A stretch of 64,000 bases of DNA, from the NCBI GenBank assembly GCA_964548275.1, contig CAZJQI010000017.1, forward strand, positions 8,987-72,986. The letters run 5' to 3'. The DNA is from JAUVUV01 sp964548275 (GTDB lineage: Bacteria; Gemmatimonadota; Glassbacteria; GWA2-58-10). Below are positions 34,210 through 42,717 of the stretch, piece after piece (the stretch's first letter is position 1; every line of letters starts with the position of its first letter). Both the position numbers and the translations under genes were made by a program. Below the pieces are notes generated by a model. The model saw only the letters and a list, made by a program, of their open reading frames with translations. It was not told where the DNA came from and searched no databases.

Positions 34210-35468
34210 CCGGGCGCACTCTTTACGTGCCTCAGATGAGTCGCGGGGGCGCGGTAGTCTTTGCCGCTTCGTTCCGCAGCGTGGGGATCAACGCCTGGCC
34301 ATGCCCGGACTCGGATGACCGTACCCTGGAACTGGGCAGCAGATACACCTCCGGTGAGGAATGTCTTCCCGCGCGGGTTACCCTGGGCGACTTTCTCAAA
34401 GTTGCTGAGCAGCCGGATTTCGTTCCGGATAAGACCGCCTTTTTCATGCCCACTGCGGACGGCCCCTGCCGGTTCGGCCAGTACGCTACATACATTCGCA
34501 AGGTGCTCAGGGATATCGGTCTGGAGGATGTAATGGTCTTTTCCCCCACCAGCCGGGACGGCTACGAGGGAATGGCCGAGCAGGTGAACGAACTGATGCG
34601 CACTGCATTCAGGGGACTGGTCTGCGCTGACATCATGCGCAAGATGCTACACAAAACCCGGCCTTACGAGGTGAACAATGGAGATACCGACAAGGTACAC
34701 ACTCAGGCCCTGGCCGGGGTTGAAAAGGTTCTCGAAAAGCCCGGCGTTCCCACGGAAAAGCGGATGAAACAGCTGATCAGAGTGATGACTGAGGCCAGGG
34801 ATAATTTCCACAAGGTCCCGGCCAAATACTCTCGCAAGCGCCCGTTGATCGGAGTGGTCGGCGAAATTTTTTGCCGTCTCACGCCTTTCACCAATGACTA
34901 CCTGATTCGCAAGATCGAACAGTTCGGCGGTGAATGCGACCTGGCGCATATCGGGGAGTGGATCTGGTACGCCAACCAGGAGCAGCAAAAACATCTGTGC
35001 TATGCCGGGAAGAGGTTTTCAGTCGAGATGCTGGGAGTGAAAATCAAGAACTGGGTCCAGCAGCGCGATGAACACAGGCTTTACGAGCCATTCAAGGAGG
35101 ATTTCACAGGCTACGAGGAGCCGCACATCCACCAGATTCTCGAATACTCCGACTACTATCTTCCGCACGACGGGGTTCTGGGCGAGATGACTCTCAGTGT
35201 GGGGAAGGCGATTTTCCACTACCACCAGGGCTGTGACGGAGTTGTTGACATCTCGCCTTTTACCTGCATGAACGGGATTGTCACAGAGGCGATTTATCCC
35301 AAGCTGAGCGCGGATCACGAAAGTATCCCGGTGCGTAACTTTTTCTTTGACGGCACCCAGTACGACGCGGAACGTGACCTGGGGATTTTCATGGAGCTGG
35401 TGCGCACCTACCAGTCACGCAAAAAAGTTAAACGAGTCTATCCTTTCTACTTTCCCTCTGAGAGCTGA
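34164..35468 (+). CDS. 2-hydroxyacyl-CoA dehydratase-like (HgdB/DUF2229-type) protein
   Basis: The 434-residue protein is the companion of the upstream activase: it shows the D-component-like pattern SGEECLPARV (Cys near 68), FFMPTADGPCRFGQY and CDGVVDISPFTCMNG, supplying cysteines for an iron-sulfur cluster. It overlaps the activase gene by 46 bp and has AAGGAG ten bases before its ATG, so translation is coupled. Such pairs often occur in anaerobes as predicted double-cubane cluster systems. The protein may reduce a small kinetically inert molecule; the substrate is not known. Ends 28 bp before a convergent gene. Confidence 0.85.
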   Translation: MGDNRAGNGGSKQSLTGRTLYVPQMSRGGAVVFAASFRSVGINAWPCPDSDDRTLELGSRYTSGEECLPARVTLGDFLKVAEQPDFVPDKTAFFMPTADGPCRFGQYATYIRKVLRDIGLEDVMVFSPTSRDGYEGMAEQVNELMRTAFRGLVCADIMRKMLHKTRPYEVNNGDTDKVHTQALAGVEKVLEKPGVPTEKRMKQLIRVMTEARDNFHKVPAKYSRKRPLIGVVGEIFCRLTPFTNDYLIRKIEQFGGECDLAHIGEWIWYANQEQQKHLCYAGKRFSVEMLGVKIKNWVQQRDEHRLYEPFKEDFTGYEEPHIHQILEYSDYYLPHDGVLGEMTLSVGKAIFHYHQGCDGVVDISPFTCMNGIVTEAIYPKLSADHESIPVRNFFFDGTQYDAERDLGIFMELVRTYQSRKKVKRVYPFYFPSES

Positions 35469-35496
35469 ATGTAAGCCCGGCAATAAACGAGGCTTT

Positions 35497-37473
35497 CTAT
35501 TTCAACAGCACCATTTTTCTGGTCTGCGAAAAATCGCCTGCTTTAATACAGTAGAGATATACACCGCTCGGCGCTTTCCGGCCCTGCTCATCCGTTCCAT
35601 CCCAGAAAATCGTGTACGAACCGGCCGGCTTGGGGATATCGACAAGGGTACGAATCAACTGCCCGCGCAGGCTGTAGACTTTAAGCGTAACTTTCACTCT
35701 GCCGCCCACCGGCACAGTGTAACTGATCGTGGTAGCCGGATTGAACGGGTTGGGGAAATTCTGCTCAAGGGTGAACGCCCGGGGCAGTCCCGGCGCTCTC
35801 GCCGGGTCCGCAGTGCCATGGAGGGCGATCCGCAAAGCCGTGTCCACCTCCGGGGTGAGATTCAACCGGGTGAACGTCTCCTCCAGGAACTCGACCTCAT
35901 CCGGTGAAAGGCTCATCGACTCCACCAGGCCCTCCCGCTCGAACCATGAGGCCAGCGCCGGGCCGCTCTCCAGGCAGCCGCCGGACCAGATGTCCTTGAC
36001 CAACTGCCTGATAATTACCAACTCTATTTCCAATCTATGCTTCCAAATCATCGTATTCAAGGTATCTCCTTGAAACGGACGCTCCATTTTGAGCAGGTAG
36101 CTCACCACGTCCGCAATCGAGAGAATCCCGTTGCCGCTGAAATCGCAGGCAGTCCTGGGCGGGGATACAGCCGTGTTTACATTGCCGGTGTTGCGGTAAT
36201 CGTGGCGGAACCTGGGCCAGGGACTCTGTTCCAGGCCATACCTGTCAAGCTCCAGCGAATAGAAGTCGCGGAAAAAAGTGCGGTAGCCTATACTGTAATG
36301 CCAGCCATTAGGTGCCACCGCGTAAGAATTGGGATCAAATCTCGTTGAGGATGCCCTTGCCGGCATACCGGAGCCTTGCTGATCGATTGCAATCATTTCC
36401 TGGACCATGCTGGTATCCGCCTGGGGATCATCTCTGCCGGCCAGGTTGTTCGTTCCCACGATGATTCTGCCATCGAAATCGATTACCGGGCATGCCCAGA
36501 TTTTCTGTTCGGCCTGGTAGCTCCATTTGAGCGATCCGTCCGGGTTTAGCGCATAGAAAAACCTGTCTCCTGAGCCGAAACAGACCGTGCCTTCAAAGTC
36601 GATTGCAGGGGAGGAAATCACCTCGCCGCCTGTCTCGTAGCGCCATTTAAGGCTGCCATCGCTATTCAAGGCGTAGAGGGAACTGTCGTTCGAGCCGAAA
36701 TAGAGCGTGCCATCCACCCCCACTGCAGGCGAGGAGTTTATCTGGCCGCCTGTAGAATAGCTCCAGAGCAGGTCACCCTGGGAGGAGAAAGCGTAGAGTA
36801 AGCCGTCCCGGGAACCGATATAAATCGTGCCGTTATCGGCCAGGGCAGGCGAAGAGACTATTTCGCCGCCGGTCTTGCGGCTCCATTGAAGCGTGCCATT
36901 GGGCAAAATCGCGTAGAGATAGCGATCCTTGGAGCCAACATAGATCGTTCCGTCCTCGCCGATCATGGGTGAGGATACCACCGCTGCGCCGGTCTTGTAG
37001 CTCCAGTTCAATTCACCATACAGGGTGATCGAATAAAGAGAACTGTCATTACAGCCGAAAAACAGGGCGCCGTTATCAGACATTGAAGGCGAGGAGAGAA
37101 TCTGTCCCTGTGTCTCGAATTGCCATAATGATGGTTCAAGGAATTTAAAGTGGAAATGGTAGTATTTTAAGTAGTTTTTGTCCTGTTCCAGATAAACGTA
37201 ACCTTCCAGCTCCAGCCGCTCCACTATCGTGGACTTCCCGTAGAAGACCCTGCCATACCTGTCTATTACCGGGTGAGAGACAAATATGCTGTCCTCTCCG
37301 CCGGGCTCCGGAAATTCCAATCGGAGTCCGATTAATTCCTGATCTTCTATCAGCACCTGAGCTGCCGGGCCGTCTGACCAGGTGCCGGATTGCCAGGCCA
37401 GTGAAGTTCCCGGCAAAAGTATATTGCCAGCCGCAATCAGTAAGATCGAAACTGCATTTGTTATTGCGCGCAT
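35497..37473 (-). CDS. secreted PQQ-type beta-propeller protein with dockerin-like segment and C-terminal sorting domain
   Basis: A 658-residue exported protein. After a signal peptide (AITNAVSILLIAAGNILL) come seven to eight propeller blades with repeats such as SSPALADNGTIYIGSRDGLLYAF. Residues near 446-460 (DFSGNGILSIADVV) are dockerin- or EF-like. The C-terminus NFPNPFNPATTISYTVP followed by VYSLRGQLIRTL and YLYCIKAGDF is a FlgD-Ig/type-A sorting module used by FCB-group bacteria to pass proteins through type IX-like secretion. Function is likely surface binding rather than catalysis. GGGAG lies before the ATG. It converges with the activase gene pair. Confidence 0.88.
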   Translation of the reverse strand: MRAITNAVSILLIAAGNILLPGTSLAWQSGTWSDGPAAQVLIEDQELIGLRLEFPEPGGEDSIFVSHPVIDRYGRVFYGKSTIVERLELEGYVYLEQDKNYLKYYHFHFKFLEPSLWQFETQGQILSSPSMSDNGALFFGCNDSSLYSITLYGELNWSYKTGAAVVSSPMIGEDGTIYVGSKDRYLYAILPNGTLQWSRKTGGEIVSSPALADNGTIYIGSRDGLLYAFSSQGDLLWSYSTGGQINSSPAVGVDGTLYFGSNDSSLYALNSDGSLKWRYETGGEVISSPAIDFEGTVCFGSGDRFFYALNPDGSLKWSYQAEQKIWACPVIDFDGRIIVGTNNLAGRDDPQADTSMVQEMIAIDQQGSGMPARASSTRFDPNSYAVAPNGWHYSIGYRTFFRDFYSLELDRYGLEQSPWPRFRHDYRNTGNVNTAVSPPRTACDFSGNGILSIADVVSYLLKMERPFQGDTLNTMIWKHRLEIELVIIRQLVKDIWSGGCLESGPALASWFEREGLVESMSLSPDEVEFLEETFTRLNLTPEVDTALRIALHGTADPARAPGLPRAFTLEQNFPNPFNPATTISYTVPVGGRVKVTLKVYSLRGQLIRTLVDIPKPAGSYTIFWDGTDEQGRKAPSGVYLYCIKAGDFSQTRKMVLLK

Positions 37474-38192
37474 TTTTTCTCCCTGGCGAGCCAGCGCTCC
37501 AGCTCATTTAGGATTTCGGAGCATTTTTCAAGCCGGATCAGAACCGGCAAACCTCCGTATTGCTGCAGAGAACAGAAATTTCAGCGGATATTCTTCCAAA
37601 AGCGGGTCGACTGGAAAATGAATCTGCGATACGTCTCGTCTCGGGAGGGGGAGAGCTGAATTCGACAAGATAGCTGTGCCTTTGCCTATAACAATGTTTC
37701 CGGCAAAGTTACTTTTGCAGTCCTCCTAAGGGGGGAAAATTAAGTAGATATAGATCGGAAAAAATTAATCTAAAATCCAGTAATATTAGGCACTTAATAA
37801 ATATGTGAATTGCTTTTCAATATGTCAAGAAATATAGATTACTTATTAAAAAAATATTTTATTAATTAACTTTCTGCATAATTCATGCCGAAAAACATTT
37901 TCGCCCACCTTGATTTTATCAACAAATTTTTTCTCCCTCCCCGGCACGAGTTCCCTTTTACGGGTATTATCCAACAGATGAAATAAAAATGTTTAACCTC
38001 GATCGGGTTATTCCGTTGAGTTTAGGAGTGCATTCTTACACATTATCCTTTATATTTTAAAAGGATAGCGAATGTTATGTAGAGCCTGCCCAAGGGCAGA
38101 GCTTTTTCGCTTGCTCTTGGCAAAATGATTGGATAATTTAGATAGATTGTCCAACTATCCGTCATTTATCAACTTGCGGCGAGGATATCGTC
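37474..38192. other. long AT-rich intergenic region
   Basis: 719 bp between divergent genes with no supported ORF. The middle (37730-37990) is very AT-rich. Near the histidine kinase it contains hairpins (listed separately). No tRNA or known ncRNA was recognised; an unannotated small RNA is possible. Confidence 0.6.
38044..38107 (+). terminator. two hairpins with T run before the histidine kinase
   Basis: TATCCTTT/AAAGGATA (38044-38067) is followed by CTGCCC-AA-GGGCAG (38086-38099) and TTTTT at 38103-38107. The second is terminator-like yet lies only 86 nt upstream of the kinase start, so it may end an unseen small RNA or act as an attenuator. Confidence 0.45.
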
Positions 38193-39563
38193 ATGGCGGT
38201 AAAAAAATCACAGCAAAGTTTGATTAGACACCGCTCGGTTTTCACTCTGCCCACGCGCTTAAGTTTCTGGTTGCTGGTGGCGCTAATAGCAGTCTTTTTT
38301 CTGCTGCTGCTTGGCTATTTTCTCTACACCCAGAGCATGGTAAAAGAGCTCGAACGTGATGAAGACGCCTTGAGCCGGGCTGCAGCCCGTTTCATGCTCA
38401 ACGTTTTCGACCTTCAAACCGGGCTGGAAGATGAAAAACGGGTGAGTATTTTCGTCCAGAGCGGCGACGACACCGAGGTTCTGCGCGACCTGCTGAACGA
38501 ATTCAAAAATCCACTGGTGATTAGCGATTCGGACGGAAACCCGGTGCTCTGGTACTCGATCGGTGTGCCGGAGGAATCCCCGACCAATAATCCGGAGGTT
38601 CTGGCACGGGTAAAGAAAATTATCAAGCGGCTGGACCGCCAGAACCCTCCATTCAGGACATTCGACGCCTCCCTGGAGGAGCAGTACGTGATTCATTACG
38701 GATATCCGTCAGCCCTGGAAAGGCTGAGAGCCATCCCGCTTTACCTGGGTGCGATCCTGGCGGTATTCCTGGTGCTGGCGGTCTGGATCCTGCGCAGGCA
38801 GGCGAGTACGGAAAGGAGCCTGATCTGGGCCGGCATGGCGCGTGAGAGTGCACATCAACTGGGCACTCCCCTGAGCAGCCTTCACGGTTGGCTCGAACTT
38901 CTCAAGTTAAACCTCTCCCAGGCCAGGGCTGCGAAAAATCGCTCCGGCCCTGACTCGGTGGACAATTTTGACGGTCAGGAGAGGGAGATTGTCGATGGTA
39001 TCAATCAGGACATCGAGCGGCTTTCCAAGGTGGCTAACCGCTTCGAGTTGATCGGACGTAAAAGCACCAACGACAGGATTGATCTCGAAAACGTGCTTCG
39101 CAGTACGGAGAGCTATTTCCGGGCCAGGCTCCCGAAACGCGGCACCAAGATCAATCTCAAGGTTGAGATTGAAGACCTTCCCCCGGTGCAGGGCAATACG
39201 ACCCTGCTGGAGTGGGCTTTCGAAAACCTGATTAAGAACAGTATCGACGCCCTTACCGGCAGAAAAGGTGAGATTTCAATAAAGGCATGCTATGACAGGG
39301 AACGCAACGAGGTCGATATTATTTTCACCGACAACGGTCCCGGTATCCCGAGCCACGTGCGCCGCCATATTTTCGACACCGGAGTAACGACCAAGAGAAA
39401 GGGCTGGGGAGTGGGGCTGGCACTGGCTCGCCGGATAATCGAGGAAAATCACCGCGGCAGGATCATGCTCACCCAGAGTTCCCCTGAAAAGGGCACCGTA
39501 TTTCTGGTCTGCCTGCCCACAGCGGCTGACGGGAAAAAGAAATTGGCGAGGAAGGCGGTCTAA
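38193..39563 (+). CDS. sensor histidine kinase
   Basis: The 456-residue kinase has two transmembrane segments (about 25-46, FWLLVALIAVFFLLLLGYFL, and 182-200, GAILAVFLVLAVWI) around a periplasmic sensing domain of about 135 residues with no recognised fold. The phosphoacceptor His is His221 in ESAHQLGTPLSSL. Catalytic ATPase boxes are ENLIKNSIDAL (N), DNGPGIP (G1) and GWGVGLALAR (G2). No HAMP domain or response regulator neighbour is apparent. The kinase stop is immediately followed by the helicase gene, and the two are likely cotranscribed. Signal and target unknown. Confidence 0.92.
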   Translation: MAVKKSQQSLIRHRSVFTLPTRLSFWLLVALIAVFFLLLLGYFLYTQSMVKELERDEDALSRAAARFMLNVFDLQTGLEDEKRVSIFVQSGDDTEVLRDLLNEFKNPLVISDSDGNPVLWYSIGVPEESPTNNPEVLARVKKIIKRLDRQNPPFRTFDASLEEQYVIHYGYPSALERLRAIPLYLGAILAVFLVLAVWILRRQASTERSLIWAGMARESAHQLGTPLSSLHGWLELLKLNLSQARAAKNRSGPDSVDNFDGQEREIVDGINQDIERLSKVANRFELIGRKSTNDRIDLENVLRSTESYFRARLPKRGTKINLKVEIEDLPPVQGNTTLLEWAFENLIKNSIDALTGRKGEISIKACYDRERNEVDIIFTDNGPGIPSHVRRHIFDTGVTTKRKGWGVGLALARRIIEENHRGRIMLTQSSPEKGTVFLVCLPTAADGKKKLARKAV

Positions 39564-39585
39564 ACTGGCAATCCAGTCAGATATT

Positions 39586-41856
39586 TTGAAAGACCTCAAT
39601 CCGCCGCAGAGAGAAGCGGTAACTTACGGGGAAGGCCCACTGCTTGTGCTGGCAGGCGCAGGCAGCGGCAAGACCAGAGTGCTCACCTACCGTATCGCCT
39701 GGCTGGTGCGGGAACAGGGTATTCCGCCGCATAGGATTCTTGCGCTCACTTTCACCAACAAAGCCGCAGGCGAGATGAAATCCAGGGTAGAGAAACTTCT
39801 CGGGAGTGAGACATCCCTCTGGATCGGCACCTTTCACAGCCTTTTCGCCCGGATCCTTCGCCGCCACGCGGAAATTCTCGGCTATACCAGCCATTTCAGC
39901 ATCTACGACACCGATGACAGCCAGCGCCTGGTGAAAAGCATTATCAAGGAACTGCCTGCCTCTTATGGAAACCTCAATCCCGCATCAGTGCGGCATCAGA
40001 TCAGCCGCCATAAGAACTCCATGCGTTCGCCGGAAGATGTCAGGCGTTCTGCGGGCCATTTTGTAGAGACCAGAGTGGCGGAAATCTACGAGATTTACAC
40101 GAAAAAGCTAAAAGAGAACAACGCCATGGATTTCGACGATCTGATTGTCAAGCCCGGCGAACTTTTCCGCTCCGCACCAGAGGTGCTCGAGCGCTACTGC
40201 AAGCAGTTCAGACATATCCTGATCGACGAGTTCCAGGACACCAACCGGGTCCAGTACAACCTGGTGCGCCTGCTGGCTGACAGGAAGCAAAATGTCTGCG
40301 TGGTGGGCGACGACGACCAGTCGATTTATGGCTGGCGGGGCGCCGAGGTGCGCAACATTTTCGATTTCGAGCAGGATTTCGACAACGTGACCACTGTGCG
40401 TCTGGAGCAGAACTACCGCTCCACAGGCAATATCCTTGATGTGGCCAATGCAGTGGTGAGCAGCAACGTGGGGCGCAAGCCGAAAAAACTATGGACAGAA
40501 AAAAGCGCAGGCCCAAAGGCTGTTATGCTCGAATGCCGGGATGAGATCGACGAGGCCGAACAAATCACGATACATACCTCGCAGGTGCGCAGCGAACTGG
40601 GCCTCGACTGGCGTGATATAGCTGTGCTTTACCGCACCAACGCTCAGAGCCGAGCCCTGGAGGACGCCCTGCGCAGGAATGTCATCCCTTACCGGATAAT
40701 CGGGAGCCTGAGGTTTTACGAGCGAAAGGAAATCAAGGATCTGACGGCCTATCTGAAAGTGATCGCCAACCCGCAGGACAGCGCCAGCCTTTACCGGATA
40801 ATCAACGTCCCGGCGCGCGGGATCGGGCCGGCGACTCTTTCAAAGCTGACCGCTTTGGCGAATTCCCGCGGTGAGTTGTTATTTCACGTGCTCGGCGACG
40901 CTGATCAGGCAGAAGGCCTCCCAGCCGGTACGGCACGCAGGGTAATGGAGTTGCATACCACTTTCGAGGATCTGCGCTCGATGTCGAAAAAAGAATCAGC
41001 AGCCGAGGTGCTCAGAGAGCTGATCAAACTCACCGGCTACGAGGAAAGCCTCTCCGAACTGGAAACCTTCGAGGCGCAGGGCCGGATGGAGAATATCGCT
41101 GAACTGGTGAATGCAGCCGGGGAGTTCGGCGAGCGGTGGACGCCGGAGGGCAAATCCACCTGCCTGGAGTCCTGGCTGGCTGAGACCTCGCTGATCAGCG
41201 AGATCGATTTCCATAATCCGGAGGAGGACTACCTGACCCTGATGACCCTTCACAACGCCAAGGGGCTCGAGTTCCCGGTTGTCTTTATCAGCGGGGTGGA
41301 GGAAAACCTTCTGCCGATCAGCCGCTCGCTGGAAAATGAAACCGGGGAGCCGCTGGAAGAGGAGCGGAGGCTGTTCTATGTGGGGATTACCCGGGCCAAG
41401 GAAAAAGTTTACTTGAGCTGGGCCGCTTATCGCAGGCGTTTCGGCAACATACTCGACTCTGGCCCGTCGAATTTCCTGGCAGATATCCCGGAGGAGCTGC
41501 TTGTATTCAACGAGAGCCTGCGGAAAAAATCAGACTTGGTCGGGGCTTTCGCCAGGCAATATGCCGCCTCTTTCAACAGGTTCGGCCGTGGACCGGTGGG
41601 CGCCTCACCCCCGATCTTCTCCTCAAGCAGCCCGGCAGTCTCCCGAACGGTGAGTTCAGAACCCACGTTCGAGCGCGATCCCGGGGTGGACGAGCCGCTC
41701 TACCGCAAGGGCGAGCGGGTAGCGCACAACACGTTCGGCTGCGGCACGATCACTGGTGTCAACTCATATCTGGACGACATCCGGGTCACGGTGCGGTTCG
41801 ATTCGGGGTTCACCAAAAAACTGGTGGCGCGGTTTGCCAGGCTGGTGCGGGAGTGA
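39586..41856 (+). CDS. pcrA: ATP-dependent 3'-5' DNA helicase, UvrD/PcrA type
   Basis: A 756-residue superfamily 1A helicase used in repair and in clearing replication blocks. Motif I GAGSGKT is at 24-30, motif Ia FTNKAAGEM, motif II DEFQDTNR, motif III GDDDQSIYGWRGA and motif V/VI MTLHNAKGLEF, GITRAKEKVYLSW. The C-terminal tail (GERVAHNTFGCGTITGV...) is the Tudor-like PcrA segment that binds RNA polymerase. The conservative start is the TTG at 39586, but a CTG at 39565, directly after the kinase stop and with GAGGAAGG eight bases upstream, would add the usual six or seven N-terminal residues. It is followed directly by restriction island 2. Confidence 0.93.
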   Translation: MKDLNPPQREAVTYGEGPLLVLAGAGSGKTRVLTYRIAWLVREQGIPPHRILALTFTNKAAGEMKSRVEKLLGSETSLWIGTFHSLFARILRRHAEILGYTSHFSIYDTDDSQRLVKSIIKELPASYGNLNPASVRHQISRHKNSMRSPEDVRRSAGHFVETRVAEIYEIYTKKLKENNAMDFDDLIVKPGELFRSAPEVLERYCKQFRHILIDEFQDTNRVQYNLVRLLADRKQNVCVVGDDDQSIYGWRGAEVRNIFDFEQDFDNVTTVRLEQNYRSTGNILDVANAVVSSNVGRKPKKLWTEKSAGPKAVMLECRDEIDEAEQITIHTSQVRSELGLDWRDIAVLYRTNAQSRALEDALRRNVIPYRIIGSLRFYERKEIKDLTAYLKVIANPQDSASLYRIINVPARGIGPATLSKLTALANSRGELLFHVLGDADQAEGLPAGTARRVMELHTTFEDLRSMSKKESAAEVLRELIKLTGYEESLSELETFEAQGRMENIAELVNAAGEFGERWTPEGKSTCLESWLAETSLISEIDFHNPEEDYLTLMTLHNAKGLEFPVVFISGVEENLLPISRSLENETGEPLEEERRLFYVGITRAKEKVYLSWAAYRRRFGNILDSGPSNFLADIPEELLVFNESLRKKSDLVGAFARQYAASFNRFGRGPVGASPPIFSSSSPAVSRTVSSEPTFERDPGVDEPLYRKGERVAHNTFGCGTITGVNSYLDDIRVTVRFDSGFTKKLVARFARLVRE

Positions 41857-41885
41857 GGTAATTTATAACCTATTTAAAATTAAAT

Positions 41886-42707
41886 ATGGATAATGTTATG
41901 ACAAAAGGATATGACAGTCACTACGATTATATGAATTGGGTAAAAAATGATGCGGATTCAAGAAAAAGAAAAATAGAAGATGCAATAAAGAAAAGTTTTG
42001 CTAATTATATAGAAATTAGAGAAGTAGAAGTAATAATTTTTTCTACTATGAGTGCCATTGATTTAGCAAAAGCTATTTTAGCTGTCCCTTTTATGTTAAA
42101 ATCTCTTCTAGCTTGTTGCAATATTGCAGGAAGGGCCATTGAAAGAGATTTAAATATAAAAAATTTAAATACTTATGAACCACGCTTTAATGAAGATCAG
42201 GCAAAAGTAATAGCTGGATATATTAAACCATTTCTTCCAACCTATTTAGAAATAAATGCCTTAAGCAGTTTAGACAGAATTTATTTTATTGATAAAGAAA
42301 TAAGAAAGTTAAAAGGCAGGTGGGAACAGAATATTAAAAAAGCTTTGAACAGGTTTTCTTCATTATCTTTTGAAAAAAGAAAATTTGAGGTTGACGGAGA
42401 ACCATTTGAAATAGATGTCGCTTCTCCTTTAGTCGGTGAGATTAAAATAGGAATAGATGTAAAAAGAATTGAGGCCAGAAGAGATATACATAAACGCTGT
42501 GATGAAATTGTAAATAAAGCTAATAAATTAAAATCTATATTTCCAAATTCAAAATTCGGGGCAGTTATATATTATCCTTTTCCTGAAGAGCATATAAACG
42601 TTCAAAATAGACTGCGTTCTACAAATATTGATAGTGTAGTCTTTGCTTCATCATCTATTGAATCCATCAATAATGCGGTGCAACTACTTATTTCATCTTT
42701 AAAATAA
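41886..42707 (+). CDS. putative restriction endonuclease (PD-(D/E)xK-like)
   Basis: A 273-residue, strongly AT-rich gene directly upstream of a DNA methyltransferase. The likely active site is FEIDVASPLV...IGIDVKR: Glu175/Asp177 and Asp191-x-Lys193 fit the D...(D/E)xK pattern with two strands. The C-terminal part forms further strands with FGAVIYYPFPEE. The N-terminal half is helical with a hydrophobic segment (IILAKAILAVPFMLK-like, about 53-73), so a helical dimerisation or DNA-binding role is possible. No good ribosome site precedes the ATG. Assignment as nuclease rests on motif plus neighbour; the specificity is unknown. Confidence 0.65.
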   Translation: MDNVMTKGYDSHYDYMNWVKNDADSRKRKIEDAIKKSFANYIEIREVEVIIFSTMSAIDLAKAILAVPFMLKSLLACCNIAGRAIERDLNIKNLNTYEPRFNEDQAKVIAGYIKPFLPTYLEINALSSLDRIYFIDKEIRKLKGRWEQNIKKALNRFSSLSFEKRKFEVDGEPFEIDVASPLVGEIKIGIDVKRIEARRDIHKRCDEIVNKANKLKSIFPNSKFGAVIYYPFPEEHINVQNRLRSTNIDSVVFASSSIESINNAVQLLISSLK

Positions 42708-42717
42708 AATTGAAAAA

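Noticed and set aside
35347..35907. 186-codon plus-strand frame after the dehydratase-like gene
   Set aside because: It overlaps the end of that gene and is antisense to the sorting domain of the propeller protein.
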